Of a stretch of DNA of 64,000 bases, positions 23,965 to 33,586 are shown piece after piece (position 1 is the stretch's first letter; each line of letters starts with the position of its first letter). Source of the DNA: Citrifermentans bemidjiense Bem (GTDB lineage: Bacteria; Desulfobacterota; Desulfuromonadia; Geobacterales; Geobacteraceae); NCBI RefSeq assembly GCF_000020725.1, contig NC_011146.1, positions 3,347,501-3,411,500 of the forward strand, written 5' to 3'. The notes below the pieces were generated by a model that had not been told where the DNA came from, did not search any database, and saw only the letters and a list, made by a program, of their open reading frames with translations. The position numbers were made by a program, and so were the translations under genes.

Positions 23965-25380
23965 CTAGCCGTGCCGCATCTTCAGACGCTTGCTGAGAGC
24001 GGGTTGCGAGATCCCCAGAAGCCTCGCCGCCAGGGTCTGGTTGCCGTTGGCGCGGTCCAGCGCCTCATGGACCAGGAACGCGGCAGCGTCGCTGAAGGTC
24101 GGCAGTTCGTCGAACCCGGAGAAGGGATTTTGTTTGGGTGCTGCGGCTTGCGTGGGTCCAGCCTCGGCCTGAGCCGATTCCACTGCCTTGACGAAGCTGT
24201 CCATGGAGAGCATGCGATCCCGGTGCACGCTGACCGCATCGAATACCATGGCTTTGAGCTCGCGGACATTGCCGGGAAAGCTGTAGGTGCTAAGGAACTG
24301 GGCCAGCCCCTTGGGCGGCGTCGGCTTCTTTTTCCCCAGCGTCTCGGCGGCCTCCGCCAGGAAATGTTCCAGCAAAAGCGCGATATCCCCCCGGCGCTCC
24401 CTCAGGGGAGGGATCTGCACCCGGTGGGTGCGCAGCCGGTAGTAGAGATCCCGGCGGAAGGAGCCGGCGCTCTCCTTGGCGGAAAGGTTCTGATGGGTAG
24501 CGACGACAACCCTCGCCCTCAGGCGCTTGGGAAGATCGCACCCCAGAGGAAAATACTCGCGCTCCTGGAGCAGGCGCAAAAGCTTCACCTGGGACGGGAT
24601 GCTCAGGTCGCCGATCTCGTCCAGGAACAGGGTGCCGTCCGCCGCCTCCTCCACCATGCCGCGCCGGGCCTGGTCCGCGCCGGTGAAGGCGCCCCGTACG
24701 TGCCCGAAGAGGGTGTCGGCGAAAACGGTATCGTCCAGTCCCGCCACGTTCACCGTGATGAGCTTGCCTCGGCAGCCACTCAACCGGTGCGCAGCCTGGG
24801 CGATCAGTTCCTTCCCCACCCCGCTCTCGCCCGTGATCAAAAGAGGCTGGGGACTCTTGGCCACCGCCTCGACATAAGAGAAGATGTCCAGCATCGACCG
24901 GTCAGCGGTGACGATGGAGGAAAACGCCTCGGGGTGGGAGAGTTCACGCGAGATGAGGCGGCTGGAAACCTCCTGGAACTCGCTTCTCATCTCGACCATC
25001 CGTATGGCGCGCAGCACGCTCCCCACGATGCGGTCCGCCTCGTCAGTCTTCACACAGTAGTCGAAGGCTCCGAGTTTCATGCAACGCACAGCGGTCTCCA
25101 CCTGGTTCAGCCCGCTCACCACGATGACAGCGATCTCCGGGTGCTGCTCCGCTATCTGCTTCAGCACCTCCTCGCCGGAGAGGTACGGCATGGTCATATC
25201 GAGCAGCACCAGCCCGATCCCCCCCTCTTCCAGGAGGGAGAGCACCTCGCGGCTGTCGCTGCAGGTCTTGATGTTGTTGATCCCGCCGTAGGTCTCCAGG
25301 GTCAGCGCCAACGAACCGAGCCAGTCCGGCTCGTCGTCTACCAGCAGGATCCCAAAACCGGGATAGACGTTCTCGCTCAT
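23965..25380 (-). CDS. Sigma-54-dependent response regulator (DctD/NtrC type)
   Basis: 471 residues. Receiver domain (about 8-125, phospho-Asp in LVLLDMTMPYLSG), AAA+ activator domain (about 148-380, Walker A GESGVGKE, GAFTGA loop) and a C-terminal Fis-type helix-turn-helix (LAARLLGISQPALSKRL). The GAFTGA loop contacts sigma-54. Its start overlaps the kinase stop by 4 bases (ATGA). The Dcu gene follows 442 bases later behind a sigma-54 promoter and is the obvious target. The match to DctD is by architecture, not identity. Confidence 0.93.
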   Translation of the reverse strand: MSENVYPGFGILLVDDEPDWLGSLALTLETYGGINNIKTCSDSREVLSLLEEGGIGLVLLDMTMPYLSGEEVLKQIAEQHPEIAVIVVSGLNQVETAVRCMKLGAFDYCVKTDEADRIVGSVLRAIRMVEMRSEFQEVSSRLISRELSHPEAFSSIVTADRSMLDIFSYVEAVAKSPQPLLITGESGVGKELIAQAAHRLSGCRGKLITVNVAGLDDTVFADTLFGHVRGAFTGADQARRGMVEEAADGTLFLDEIGDLSIPSQVKLLRLLQEREYFPLGCDLPKRLRARVVVATHQNLSAKESAGSFRRDLYYRLRTHRVQIPPLRERRGDIALLLEHFLAEAAETLGKKKPTPPKGLAQFLSTYSFPGNVRELKAMVFDAVSVHRDRMLSMDSFVKAVESAQAEAGPTQAAAPKQNPFSGFDELPTFSDAAAFLVHEALDRANGNQTLAARLLGISQPALSKRLKMRHG

Positions 25381-27173
25381 CCGTTGTTCTCCTCGTGGTA
25401 CACCGGCAGGGTGAGGGTAACCGTGGTCCCCTCCCCGTTGGACTCGAATTGCAGGATCCCGCCATGCTCCTTGACTATCCCCGCCGAGACTGAAAGCCCA
25501 AGGCCGGTCCCCCCCTGGTCCTGCTTCGTGGTGAAAAACGGGTCAGTCAGGCGCGACAGGTGCTCTGGAGCGATGCCGGCCCCCTCGTCACGCAGCCGTA
25601 GAACCACTGCATCGCGGAAGGCGTCGTGCCAGGTCGTCAGCTCGATGGCCCGCTCCGGGTCGGGAAGTGCCTGGCAGGCGTTCAGGATCAGGTTGACCAG
25701 CACCTGCTCGATGCGCTGGCGGTTCCCGCGTATGCGCGGCAGCGACTTGCGGTATTCCGCGCTGAAGCGGGTGGTCGCCTTGTGTATGGTCGGCTCGACC
25801 AGGCGTACCGCGGCCTTAGCCGCCGCGTTCAGATCCAGGATCTCGTTGCAGTCGGTTTCGTCGCGGCGGGCAAAATCTTTCAGGTCCGCCACGATCCTTT
25901 TTATGCGCTTGCCGGCGTCCTGGATCTTCTCCAGGGACCGGGGGATCTCCTGGCGCATCCGTGAATAGGGAAGCCCGCCGCAGGTGAAGTCTCCGTTTTC
26001 CTCATAGAAGCGCTCCAAGATCTTGACGGCGTCGGCATGGAACCGCTTCAGGATCGGGACCTCCAGAAGGATGAGTCCGGTCGGGTTGTTTATCTCATGG
26101 GCAACGCCGGAAACCAGCACCCCCAAGGCCGCCATCTTGTCCGCCTGCACCAGTTGCTGCTGGTTCAGGCGCAGTTCCTCCTCCACCTGGCGCCTTTCGG
26201 CGATCTCCCGGGTGAGGTCCGCCGTGCGCAGGGCAACCTGCCGGTGCAAGGTGCGGGACCAAAGGGCGAAGCCTCCCAGAAGGAGCACCAGCGGCACCAC
26301 CACGACCGCCGCATATTTCGCGAAGGTCCACCAGTCTATCAACTGCGGTTCCACGACCCCCAGCCACCGGTTGTGAATGGCGTCGTACTGGCCGGTCTTC
26401 TTCAGTATCGCCAGCCCCTCGTTGAAGCGCGACAAAAGCTCGGCGTTCCCCTTCTTGACCGCATAGCAGTAGCGATGGGTGGCGACGTTGCGCAGCACCG
26501 GGACCAGGTTGGATAGCTTCAGCTCCCGGATCATGTACATCCCGGGAACGATGGCGACCACGGCGAACTCGGCCCGGCCGGAAGCGACCATCCTAAGGGC
26601 GTCGGCCGGGGTGTCGGTGAGGTTCAGCTTAGCCCCCACCCCTTGCCGGACCAGGTAGTCGTGCATGATCCCGCCGCCGTGCACCGCCACCGTCTTCCCC
26701 TTCAGATCGGTGAGGGAGGCGAGGTAAGGGGATTCCTTGCGGGCGAAGACGGCATGGTTGACGACGGTATGGGGGACGGAAAAGTCGACTTCCGAGGAGC
26801 GCTCCATCGAGTACGACATCCCCTGCAGCACGTCCACCTGCCCGCTTTGCAGGGCGCTGCGCATCCCGGCCCAGCCGCCGAGGCGGAACTCGACCTTCAT
26901 TCCCATGACTTCGGCTATGGCCCGGGTGAGGTCGACGTTGTAGCCGGCAGGATGGCCCGATTTGTCGATGAATTCGTAAGGGGGGTAGTCGCGGTCGCCG
27001 CCGACGATGACCGTCCTGGCGCCGGCCGCCGATTCGGCTGCGCCGCAGATGGGGACGGCGAGCAGGGCCCAAAGGAGCAGTTGGGCTATGACGAGCAGAG
27101 GTTGCCTCCGTCGGCAGCGCGGCAAGATATAGCAGGCAAAGAAAAGGGATACGGATTGGCGGAGTCTTCCCAT
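25377..27173 (-). CDS. Sensor histidine kinase with periplasmic solute-binding domain
   Basis: 598 residues from the ATG at 27173. Signal anchor (about 22-45), SBP_bac_3-type periplasmic domain (about 52-275; DYPPYEFIDKSGHPAGYNVD), membrane helix (about 285-308), then a coiled linker, HisKA with the phospho-His in VSGVAHEINNPTG, and HATPase_c with NLILNACQAL and GGTGLGLSVS. It should bind a small external ligand, probably a dicarboxylate or amino acid, and phosphorylate the overlapping response regulator. The frame is open further upstream across rbgA; those codons are not part of this gene. Confidence 0.9.
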   Translation of the reverse strand: MGRLRQSVSLFFACYILPRCRRRQPLLVIAQLLLWALLAVPICGAAESAAGARTVIVGGDRDYPPYEFIDKSGHPAGYNVDLTRAIAEVMGMKVEFRLGGWAGMRSALQSGQVDVLQGMSYSMERSSEVDFSVPHTVVNHAVFARKESPYLASLTDLKGKTVAVHGGGIMHDYLVRQGVGAKLNLTDTPADALRMVASGRAEFAVVAIVPGMYMIRELKLSNLVPVLRNVATHRYCYAVKKGNAELLSRFNEGLAILKKTGQYDAIHNRWLGVVEPQLIDWWTFAKYAAVVVVPLVLLLGGFALWSRTLHRQVALRTADLTREIAERRQVEEELRLNQQQLVQADKMAALGVLVSGVAHEINNPTGLILLEVPILKRFHADAVKILERFYEENGDFTCGGLPYSRMRQEIPRSLEKIQDAGKRIKRIVADLKDFARRDETDCNEILDLNAAAKAAVRLVEPTIHKATTRFSAEYRKSLPRIRGNRQRIEQVLVNLILNACQALPDPERAIELTTWHDAFRDAVVLRLRDEGAGIAPEHLSRLTDPFFTTKQDQGGTGLGLSVSAGIVKEHGGILQFESNGEGTTVTLTLPVYHEENNG

Positions 27174-27182
27174 AGTGGTGAT

Positions 27183-27222
27183 CTTCCCCCCTCCCGACCT
27201 CCCCCCTCCGGAGGGAGGAGAG
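27183..27222. repeat. C-run/G-run repeat between rbgA and the kinase gene
   Basis: Two C-rich runs and the hairpin CCCTCC/GGAGGG (around 27203-27214). A short, less perfect member of the dispersed family, just before the kinase start. Confidence 0.5.
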
Positions 27223-27247
27223 CTGGTGGATGGCGGCTGGCGGCTGA

Positions 27248-28147
27248 TCAGAAAATCTGCTCCTGTGGCCGCTCGTCGATCCCTGCCATCTTCAGCAGTT
27301 CGGCCTCGATGTCGGCCGCGGTTCCGGGCTCCTCGAAGCTGATCCGCCCGGCCTTGCCGGCCCTCAGCTCCCTCAAAAAGGTCTCCGCTGCCCGATGCAC
27401 GTCGACAACGCCGCCGGTCATGAGGCAACCGAGGCAGCGTCCTACGGCCTCCACCACCTCGTACGGCAACTCCGGCAATTCCGCCAGCTTGTAACGCTCC
27501 TTGAGCAGCTCCGGATAGCGGCGCATCATGTAGGCCGCGGCAAAGACGCCGACGTTGGTGTAGTCGAGCGCATTGGCGCCTATGGCGCCGCTTGCCGCGA
27601 GCCGATAAGCCCCCCCCTGGTCGTCCATCACCGGCCAAAGAAGCCCCGGAGTGTCGAAGAGCAGTATTCCGTTTCTCAGGTCGATCTGCTGCGGCTTGAG
27701 CGTCACCGCCGGCTTGTCCCCCACCTTGGCGAGGGATTTCCCCGCCAGGGTGTTGATCAGAGTCGACTTCCCCACGTTGGGGATGCCGACCACCATGGTC
27801 CGGATCGGGTAGCCGGGGTTGCCGCGGTTGGGGCAAACCTGCTTGATGAGCTTCACGAGGTTCTTCACCTCGGGGATGTTCTTCGCCACCAGCGGCAGGG
27901 CGCGCACACCGGACGCCTTCTGGAAATGCTGCACCCACGCCCTGGTGATGGCGGGGTCGGCGAGATCGTTCTTGTTCAAGACCTTGATACAGGGCTTGTT
28001 CCGGCGCACCTGCTCCAGCAGGTGGTTGGAACTCGAGAACGGAAGGCGAGCGTCGAGCACCTCTATGATCACGTCGATCTTGCGGACCAGCTCGGAGATC
28101 TGCTCGAGGGCCTTGCTCATGTGCCCCGGATACCATTTGATTGTCAT
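27248..28147 (-). CDS. rbgA: Ribosome biogenesis GTPase, YlqF/RbgA family
   Basis: 299 residues. Circularly permuted GTPase: G4 NKNDL (about 58-62) comes before G1 GIPNVGKSTLINTL (about 120-133) and G3 DTPGLLWP. N-terminus WYPGHMSKAL is diagnostic. The C-terminal helical domain binds rRNA. RbgA helps late 50S subunit maturation in the cytoplasm. AGGAACAGAG lies upstream of the ATG. It may share a transcript with the downstream two-component genes (75-base gap). Confidence 0.93.
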   Translation of the reverse strand: MTIKWYPGHMSKALEQISELVRKIDVIIEVLDARLPFSSSNHLLEQVRRNKPCIKVLNKNDLADPAITRAWVQHFQKASGVRALPLVAKNIPEVKNLVKLIKQVCPNRGNPGYPIRTMVVGIPNVGKSTLINTLAGKSLAKVGDKPAVTLKPQQIDLRNGILLFDTPGLLWPVMDDQGGAYRLAASGAIGANALDYTNVGVFAAAYMMRRYPELLKERYKLAELPELPYEVVEAVGRCLGCLMTGGVVDVHRAAETFLRELRAGKAGRISFEEPGTAADIEAELLKMAGIDERPQEQIF

Positions 28148-28425
28148 TTACTCTGTTCCTCTGTTACGTGAATTGCTGCAAGCGGGCCACCATACCACAC
28201 ACGACGCCGAAAGTGGGCATTTTGTCTGTCATTGAGAGGAGACGCAGCCTTTGCACATGAACGGCCAGGAGGGTGCGCCTCATGACCGCCCAGCCACGCC
28301 CCCTTTAATATTAACCAAGTTGACTCCCATTACCAGTGAAGCTACCATTGCGAATGTTAAAAAGTCGTAACCAAAACAGGTGCATGCGGCTGACCTTGAG
28401 GGGTACGACTTTAAAGGAACGTAAG

Positions 28426-28995
28426 ATGCGAGACTTCATTGCGGAGGCGGTGCGTTTTGCGGTGATCATCGAGAAAAAGAGCTACGACATCTATCGGCAG
28501 GCGGCTTTGGAGGGAGTGGACCTGGCGGGCAAACGGATCTTCGAAAAACTGGCGCGCGACGAATCCATGCACATAGACTCCCTTTTGTGGCAGCATCCTG
28601 GGACCTGGTGCAGCGATCTCAAGCAAAAACAAGAGCCCCAGCCGGTGGTCGAATGGGACCTGAGCGGGCCGTCGGGAAACAGGCTGTTCGACCAGTTGCG
28701 CCTTGCCCTCCTTAATAAGCGCTGGAGCATCGGTTTTTACACCACCCTCCTCAAGACCTTCAAAGAACCCCTAATCTGCCGCGTTTTCGAGGTGACTCTC
28801 GCGGTGGCACGCAATGAATTCAAGCTGATCACGGACGAGTACCTGCAGGCCGACGCTTCCTATGGCAAACCCCGCGATAATCGTCCTCCGCGCAGGGTCC
28901 ACGTGAGGGAAGGCATCCTCGCCTCCCCCCCTAACAAGCACTCGGAGCTGTACTTCTCCATGCTCGACGCAGGCCGCTCTTCCCGCCAGGAATAG
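28426..28995 (+). CDS. Ferritin-like domain protein, partly degenerate
   Basis: 189 residues from the ATG at 28426 (AAGGAAC upstream). The first half has ferritin-like ligands: IIEKKSYDIYRQA and DESMHIDSLLW (ExxH). In the second half the matching helix reads VARNEFKLITDEY, with no ExxH histidine, so a normal diiron site is unlikely. The C-terminal about 40 residues are basic and proline-rich. Possibly a divergent rubrerythrin relative. No operon partner. Confidence 0.65.
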   Translation: MRDFIAEAVRFAVIIEKKSYDIYRQAALEGVDLAGKRIFEKLARDESMHIDSLLWQHPGTWCSDLKQKQEPQPVVEWDLSGPSGNRLFDQLRLALLNKRWSIGFYTTLLKTFKEPLICRVFEVTLAVARNEFKLITDEYLQADASYGKPRDNRPPRRVHVREGILASPPNKHSELYFSMLDAGRSSRQE

Positions 28996-29315
28996 CAGCA
29001 CTGGCGCCACTTTCCTCCCCTTCCCGGCTATAAGGTTTCTTCCTCGCACCACGTCAAACCTGCTAAAGTAAGACCTCATATGAAATCCATCCCCGGCATC
29101 CTTGCCGCCGCAGGGGGACTGGCTCCGCAAGGTGCCTGTCCCCTTTACGATCTACACCACAGCCAGGGGACTGGCTCCGCAGGTGCCTGTCCCCTTTACG
29201 ATCTACACCGCAGCCAGGGGACTGGCTCCGCAGGTGCCTGTCCCCTTTACGATGTTCCCACTTGACGACGCGGCGCAATGCCGCCATACACTCCATCTTC
29301 ACCCGGAGGTCAACC
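28996..29315. other. Intergenic region with tandem GGGGAC repeats
   Basis: 320 bases. About half is the three-copy 51-base repeat at 29112-29259. Frames read through the repeats (29080-29353) are artefacts of repetition. Confidence 0.6.
29112..29259. repeat. Three tandem copies of a 51-base REP-like unit
   Basis: Units begin at about 29112, 29165 and 29216. Each holds GGGGACTGGCTCCGC then AGGTGCCTGTCCCC, an imperfect hairpin (arms GGGGACnGGCnC), followed by TTTACGATCTACACC. Units 2 and 3 are identical over the hairpin; unit 1 has one extra A. The same hairpin is at 59912-59942. Confidence 0.85.
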
Positions 29316-31556
29316 ATGAAAAACGAACATCTCTATACCCAGCTCCCTGGTAGCGACGAGGTTCCCCCTCCCCCCGACGAGCTGTTCGAACAGGCGCGCC
29401 GGCGCAGGGGGGAATCGTACCGTCCGCGCACGCGGCATCTGGAATCGGGAGGGGAGGCGAAGTACATGAACCGCCTCTTTCTGGAATCAAGTCCCTACCT
29501 CTTGCAACACGCCCACAACCCGGTGAACTGGTTCCCTTGGGGGGACGAGGCCTTCGAGCTGGCGCAGCGGCTGAACCGGCCGGTCCTGGTCAGCATAGGC
29601 TACGCTACCTGCCACTGGTGCCACGTAATGGAAGAGGAGTCCTTCGAGGACGAGGAGGTCGCGCGCTTTCTCAACTCCAACTTCATCGCCATCAAGGTGG
29701 ATCGCGAGGAGCGCCCAGACGTCGACACCATCTACATGACCGCAGTCCACGCCATGGGGATGCAGGGGGGATGGCCGCTTAACGTCTTCGCCACCCCGGA
29801 CCGAAAGCCCTTCTACGGCGGCACCTATTTCCCCCCCCGCGACTACGCCGGCGGCATCGGCTTTTTAAGCCTGTTGCAAAGGATTCGGGAAACCTACCGA
29901 CAGGCCCCGGACCGGGTGACCCACGCGGGTGTACAGCTCACCGAGGCAATCCGCGGCATGCTGGCGCCGATGGGGGGCGAGCCACCCCAGAATGAGATAT
30001 CCCTGGAGCGGGTGATCGAGGCGTACCAGGAACGCTTCGACGCCAAAAACGGCGGGGTCGTGGGCGCGCCCAAGTTCCCCAGCTCGCTCCCCTTGGGCCT
30101 TCTGCTGCGCGACCACCTGCGCCGGGGGGACAAAAACTCGCTCTTCATGGCGCAGTACACCCTGCGGCGCATGGCGGCGGGGGGGATCTACGATCAGGCG
30201 GGCGGGGGCTTCCACCGTTACGCTACCGACTCGGCTTGGCTCATCCCGCACTTCGAGAAGATGCTCTACGACAACGCAAGACTCGCGGCAGCCTACCTTG
30301 AGGGTTATCAGGCGACAGGCGATCCGCAGTTCGCAAAGGTCGCCCGGGAGATTCTGCGCTACCTGCAGCGCGACATGATGAGCCCGCAGGGAGCCTTCTA
30401 CTCCGCCACCGACGCGGACAGCCTCACCGAGAGCGGTCACCGGGAGGAAGGGATCTTCTTCACCTGGACGCCGGAGGAATTGGACGCGGTGCTAGGCACC
30501 GAGCGCGCCCGGGTCGTGGCCGCCTGCTACGGCGTCACAAGTGAGGGAAATTTCGAGGGGCGGAGCATCCTGCACCGGGAGAAGAGCATGCAGCACCTGG
30601 CTGAAGAACTGATGCTTCCCAAGGAGGAACTGGAGCGGTTGCTGGACGAGGCTAGAGAAGAACTCTACCGGGCGCGGCAGCGGCGCCCGCTTCCCCTCCG
30701 GGACGAAAAGATCCTCGCCTCCTGGAACGGCCTCGCCATATCCGCTTTCGCGCGCGGGGGGCTGGTGCTGAACGACCCGGCGCTCTTGGACACGGCGCGA
30801 AGGGCAGCGAACTTCATTTTGCAAAGCATGATGTCGCAGGAAAGGCTTTGCCACAGCTACCAGGAAGGAGAGGCGAAGGGAGAGGGATTCCTCGACGACT
30901 ACGCTTTCTTCATCGCAGGCCTCATCGACCTCTTCGAGGCGACCGGCGAACTGCCATGGCTCAAGCGCGCACTCGAAGTTGCGCAACAGGTGCAGGAGCA
31001 GTTCGAGGACAGCGAGACGGGGGGGTTCTTCATGACCGGGCCCCGCCACGAGGAGCTGATCTCCAGGGAGAAGCCCGCCTACGACGGCGTGATCCCCTCC
31101 GGCAACTCGGTGATGATCATGAACCTCCTGAGGCTCAACGCGCTCACCGGCGAGCAGTGGATGCTGGACCAGGCGCAGCGGGCGCTGGATGCCTTCTCGA
31201 TCCAGCTTGCCTCCGCCCCGACGGCACTCTCGGAGATGCTCCTGGCCCTCGATTACCTGCAGGATCTGCCGCGCGAGATCGTCATAGTGGCGCCGCAGGG
31301 CAAACGCGAGGCGGCCGGGCCGCTGCTGGAAAAGCTGCGCGGCGTCTTTCTTCCCAACCGTGCCCTGGTGGTCTTTTGCGAGGGGGATGAATTGGAGCAG
31401 GCGGGGGAATTGCTCCCGCTGGTAAGGGAGAAAAAGGCGGACGGCGGGCTCGCCATGGCTTATCTCTGCGAGAGCCGCAGCTGCCGCCGCCCCACCAGCG
31501 ACCCCGAGGAGTTCCATCGGCAGTTGCAGGAGACGCAGTCAAAGGTGAGGGGGTGA
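29316..31556 (+). CDS. DUF255 thioredoxin-fold protein (YyaL/spermatogenesis-associated 20 family)
   Basis: 746 residues from the ATG at 29316 (GGAGGT 5 bases upstream). Residues about 52-215 form the N-terminal thioredoxin-like domain with [16 protein letters not shown] (Cys99, Cys102) and [12 protein letters not shown]. The rest is an alpha/alpha-barrel similar to glycoside hydrolase or epimerase folds ([39 protein letters not shown]). The biochemical role of this widespread family is unsettled. It ends 8 bases from the convergent Fe-S gene. Confidence 0.9.
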   Translation: MKNEHLYTQLPGSDEVPPPPDELFEQARRRRGESYRPRTRHLESGGEAKYMNRLFLESSPYLLQHAHNPVNWFPWGDEAFELAQRLNRPVLVSIGYATCHWCHVMEEESFEDEEVARFLNSNFIAIKVDREERPDVDTIYMTAVHAMGMQGGWPLNVFATPDRKPFYGGTYFPPRDYAGGIGFLSLLQRIRETYRQAPDRVTHAGVQLTEAIRGMLAPMGGEPPQNEISLERVIEAYQERFDAKNGGVVGAPKFPSSLPLGLLLRDHLRRGDKNSLFMAQYTLRRMAAGGIYDQAGGGFHRYATDSAWLIPHFEKMLYDNARLAAAYLEGYQATGDPQFAKVAREILRYLQRDMMSPQGAFYSATDADSLTESGHREEGIFFTWTPEELDAVLGTERARVVAACYGVTSEGNFEGRSILHREKSMQHLAEELMLPKEELERLLDEAREELYRARQRRPLPLRDEKILASWNGLAISAFARGGLVLNDPALLDTARRAANFILQSMMSQERLCHSYQEGEAKGEGFLDDYAFFIAGLIDLFEATGELPWLKRALEVAQQVQEQFEDSETGGFFMTGPRHEELISREKPAYDGVIPSGNSVMIMNLLRLNALTGEQWMLDQAQRALDAFSIQLASAPTALSEMLLALDYLQDLPREIVIVAPQGKREAAGPLLEKLRGVFLPNRALVVFCEGDELEQAGELLPLVREKKADGGLAMAYLCESRSCRRPTSDPEEFHRQLQETQSKVRG

Positions 31557-31564
31557 CACCGTGT

Positions 31565-32803
31565 CTAGCGCCAGAGGGAGAGCCAGTGCATTCCGGCTGC
31601 AGCCGCGGCTATCCCGCAAATGATCTGCGTGAAAGGGATCTTCCACCTGCGTTTTTTCAGTGCCTGCTGCGCGACGAAGCTCCGCTCCCTCAGCACCGCA
31701 TTCCCCTTCTTCTTTTTGAACGACATCTTGAGACGCAGCCGGTTCAGGTAGGTGATGGGGGCTTTGGCCCCCTTCTTCTTGCCCGCCAGGGTCTGTGCCG
31801 GCGCGAAGAGCAGGTCCACCAGGTGGTTGGTCGGGGTGTGCTGCTCCAGCGCCTGGACGCATCCGGCGCAGTAGGTGATCACCCTCCTGCCGTCCGCCTC
31901 CTTCTTGCGCAGCTCCCCCCATTCCCCTGCCAGCGACGGGTTCAAAAGGTTCACCCCGCCCCCCTTGCCGCAGCAGACCGTCTTCTTCCCCGCATGCTTC
32001 ATCTCTTCGACCACCAGTCCCTGGCGCTCCAAAAGCGTGCGCACCGCCTGGTGCACCGGCTCTGAATTGCGGATCACGCAAGGGTCGTGCACCGTCACCG
32101 TCCCCGCCACCCGCTCCGGCTGCAGCCCCGACTCGGCCAAGGCTTCCCATACCGTGCGCACCCGCATCCCGTGCCCCAAGCGCTCGAACATCACCTGGCA
32201 GTTGGGGCAGGCAACCAGCACCTCCTGCACCCCGTGCTGCAGGAGCCAGTCGTTCATCTCCTCGAACATCGAATTCACGTACTGCTCGCGCCCCAGCGAA
32301 TAGGAGGGCTTGAGGCAGCAGTCGAACACCACGCCTACAGTCGGGTCAGCCTGGTGCATGAGCGCCAAGAGGTTGTGCACCGCGTCCGGGCGCGTCCCCG
32401 GCAGCGAGCAGCCGGGGAAGAAGATGGTCTTGCACCCCTCGGGGAGCCGGTAGAGGCTGAACCGCCGCGAGGTCCCCACCTTCTCGTAATTGAGCAGGGG
32501 TTTATGCTCCGGATAGGCGCCCAGGTCGCGGTCCACCGCCTCCCGCCGCATCTCCAGGAACATGCCGTCCACGTTGAGCTTCTCCGGGCAGACCGCGGAA
32601 CAGAGCCCGCAGAGGTTGCACTCGAAGGCGCGGTGCAGGGACATGGAATCGGCCGGGTCGAACTCTGCGGCTATCTTCTTGGGGGTGCCGTATTTGCGCA
32701 GGAAGGCGCACTCGCGGACGCATTTCCCGCAGTTGGTGCACCCCATGATGTTCGTTTGGCAAAGGCTCTGCAGTGGGGATCTGACCGGCGTGCTCTGTTT
32801 CAT
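31565..32803 (-). CDS. Membrane-anchored CCG-domain iron-sulfur oxidoreductase
   Basis: 412 residues. Two 4Fe-4S motifs at the N-terminus (CTNCGKCVRECAF and CNLCGLCSAVCP), then two CCG-like domains (GCSLPG..FDCCLKPSYSLG and KKTVCCGKGGGVNL). A basic stretch near 355-375 leads to a single C-terminal membrane helix (IICGIAAAAAGMHWLSLW). The pattern resembles HdrD/GlpC-type proteins that move electrons between a soluble flavoprotein and quinones. The partner is not in the window; neighbours give no clear hint. Confidence 0.82.
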   Translation of the reverse strand: MKQSTPVRSPLQSLCQTNIMGCTNCGKCVRECAFLRKYGTPKKIAAEFDPADSMSLHRAFECNLCGLCSAVCPEKLNVDGMFLEMRREAVDRDLGAYPEHKPLLNYEKVGTSRRFSLYRLPEGCKTIFFPGCSLPGTRPDAVHNLLALMHQADPTVGVVFDCCLKPSYSLGREQYVNSMFEEMNDWLLQHGVQEVLVACPNCQVMFERLGHGMRVRTVWEALAESGLQPERVAGTVTVHDPCVIRNSEPVHQAVRTLLERQGLVVEEMKHAGKKTVCCGKGGGVNLLNPSLAGEWGELRKKEADGRRVITYCAGCVQALEQHTPTNHLVDLLFAPAQTLAGKKKGAKAPITYLNRLRLKMSFKKKKGNAVLRERSFVAQQALKKRRWKIPFTQIICGIAAAAAGMHWLSLWR

Positions 32804-32919
32804 CTAGGTGGGGGACCTCTGGTTGATTAATGGGATTGTTGCTGACGAAGCAGGATAACAATTGCCGTCACAGTAAGGCAAGCGTCATTTGATGCCGACG
32901 GGCTAATCTCCCCTTCCCA

Positions 32920-33486
32920 TTAAAACCAATGCTTTGGATAGGAGCGATGATAGACGACGTTGTTGGTAAAGCAGGCGACGGCAAGGAGTATCAGCGCTCC
33001 CGCGAGAACCGGCAGCAGCACGAAGCCGGGTCCTGCCGCCGCCTGAACACCGATGAGCGCCGTGGCACCTCCCGGGGGATGGGTGGTGTGGGTGAGATTC
33101 ATCACGAAGATTGAGACACCCACGGCGATGGCCATGGTCACCGGCGTCGAGCCTGCCAAAGCCACCACGACCACGGCCACCACGGCGGATAGCAGGTGCC
33201 CGCCGACCAGGTTGCGCGGCTGAGCCAGCGGCGAGTCGGTGGCGCCGAAAAGGAGCACGGCCGAGGCTCCGAAAGAGCCGATCAACAGGGGATGCCCGAA
33301 GATGGCGGTGGTCTGGCAGATCGCCATGATGCCTGCAACGGCGCTCACGAGGCTCCAGAAGGCGTAACGGAAAGACATCGGAGGACGCACCCCCCGGATG
33401 GGCGCCCGGCACTTCCGCGGGAGGCGGGTAAGCCTTCTCTTGAGCGCGACCTTCCTGCGCATGACGATGCTGATGCGTCGCTTCAT
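32920..33486 (-). CDS. HPP-family integral membrane protein
   Basis: 188 residues. A basic N-terminus then four membrane helices with the family motif region NLTHTTHPPGGATALIG (the HPP signature) and LFGATDSPLAQPRNLVGGHL. HPP proteins in cyanobacteria and chloroplasts have been reported to transport nitrite. Here the gene follows nrfA by 100 bases on the same strand, so a nitrite-related role is inferred. A hairpin lies between the two genes. Confidence 0.85.
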   Translation of the reverse strand: MKRRISIVMRRKVALKRRLTRLPRKCRAPIRGVRPPMSFRYAFWSLVSAVAGIMAICQTTAIFGHPLLIGSFGASAVLLFGATDSPLAQPRNLVGGHLLSAVVAVVVVALAGSTPVTMAIAVGVSIFVMNLTHTTHPPGGATALIGVQAAAGPGFVLLPVLAGALILLAVACFTNNVVYHRSYPKHWF

Positions 33487-33531
33487 CTGTTGCTCCCTCC
33501 CTACTGCATGACAAAAAAAGCTGACAGGTGC

Positions 33532-33566
33532 GATCCGGGGAGCCGCTTGCCGCGGCTCCCCGGATC
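33532..33566 (-). terminator. Strong hairpin after nrfA
   Basis: Perfect 15-base arms (GATCCGGGGAGCCGC and complement) with a 5-base loop, about 20 bases past the nrfA stop. No T-run follows directly, so it may attenuate or stabilise rather than fully terminate before the HPP gene. Confidence 0.65.
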
Positions 33567-33586
33567 AATCGTGCTACAGGTTACGC

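Noticed and set aside
23971-25968. 665-codon plus-strand frame
   Set aside because: Antisense to the response regulator and kinase genes, which have clear domains.
27174-28136. Upstream extension of the kinase frame
   Set aside because: Overlaps rbgA in another frame; low-complexity Arg/Gly translation and no signal peptide at that start.
29112-29259. Possible CRISPR array
   Set aside because: Units are directly adjacent with no unique spacers and no cas genes nearby.
29080-29353. Short frames with repeated [12 protein letters not shown]-type peptides
   Set aside because: Translation of the 51-base tandem repeat; no ribosome site.
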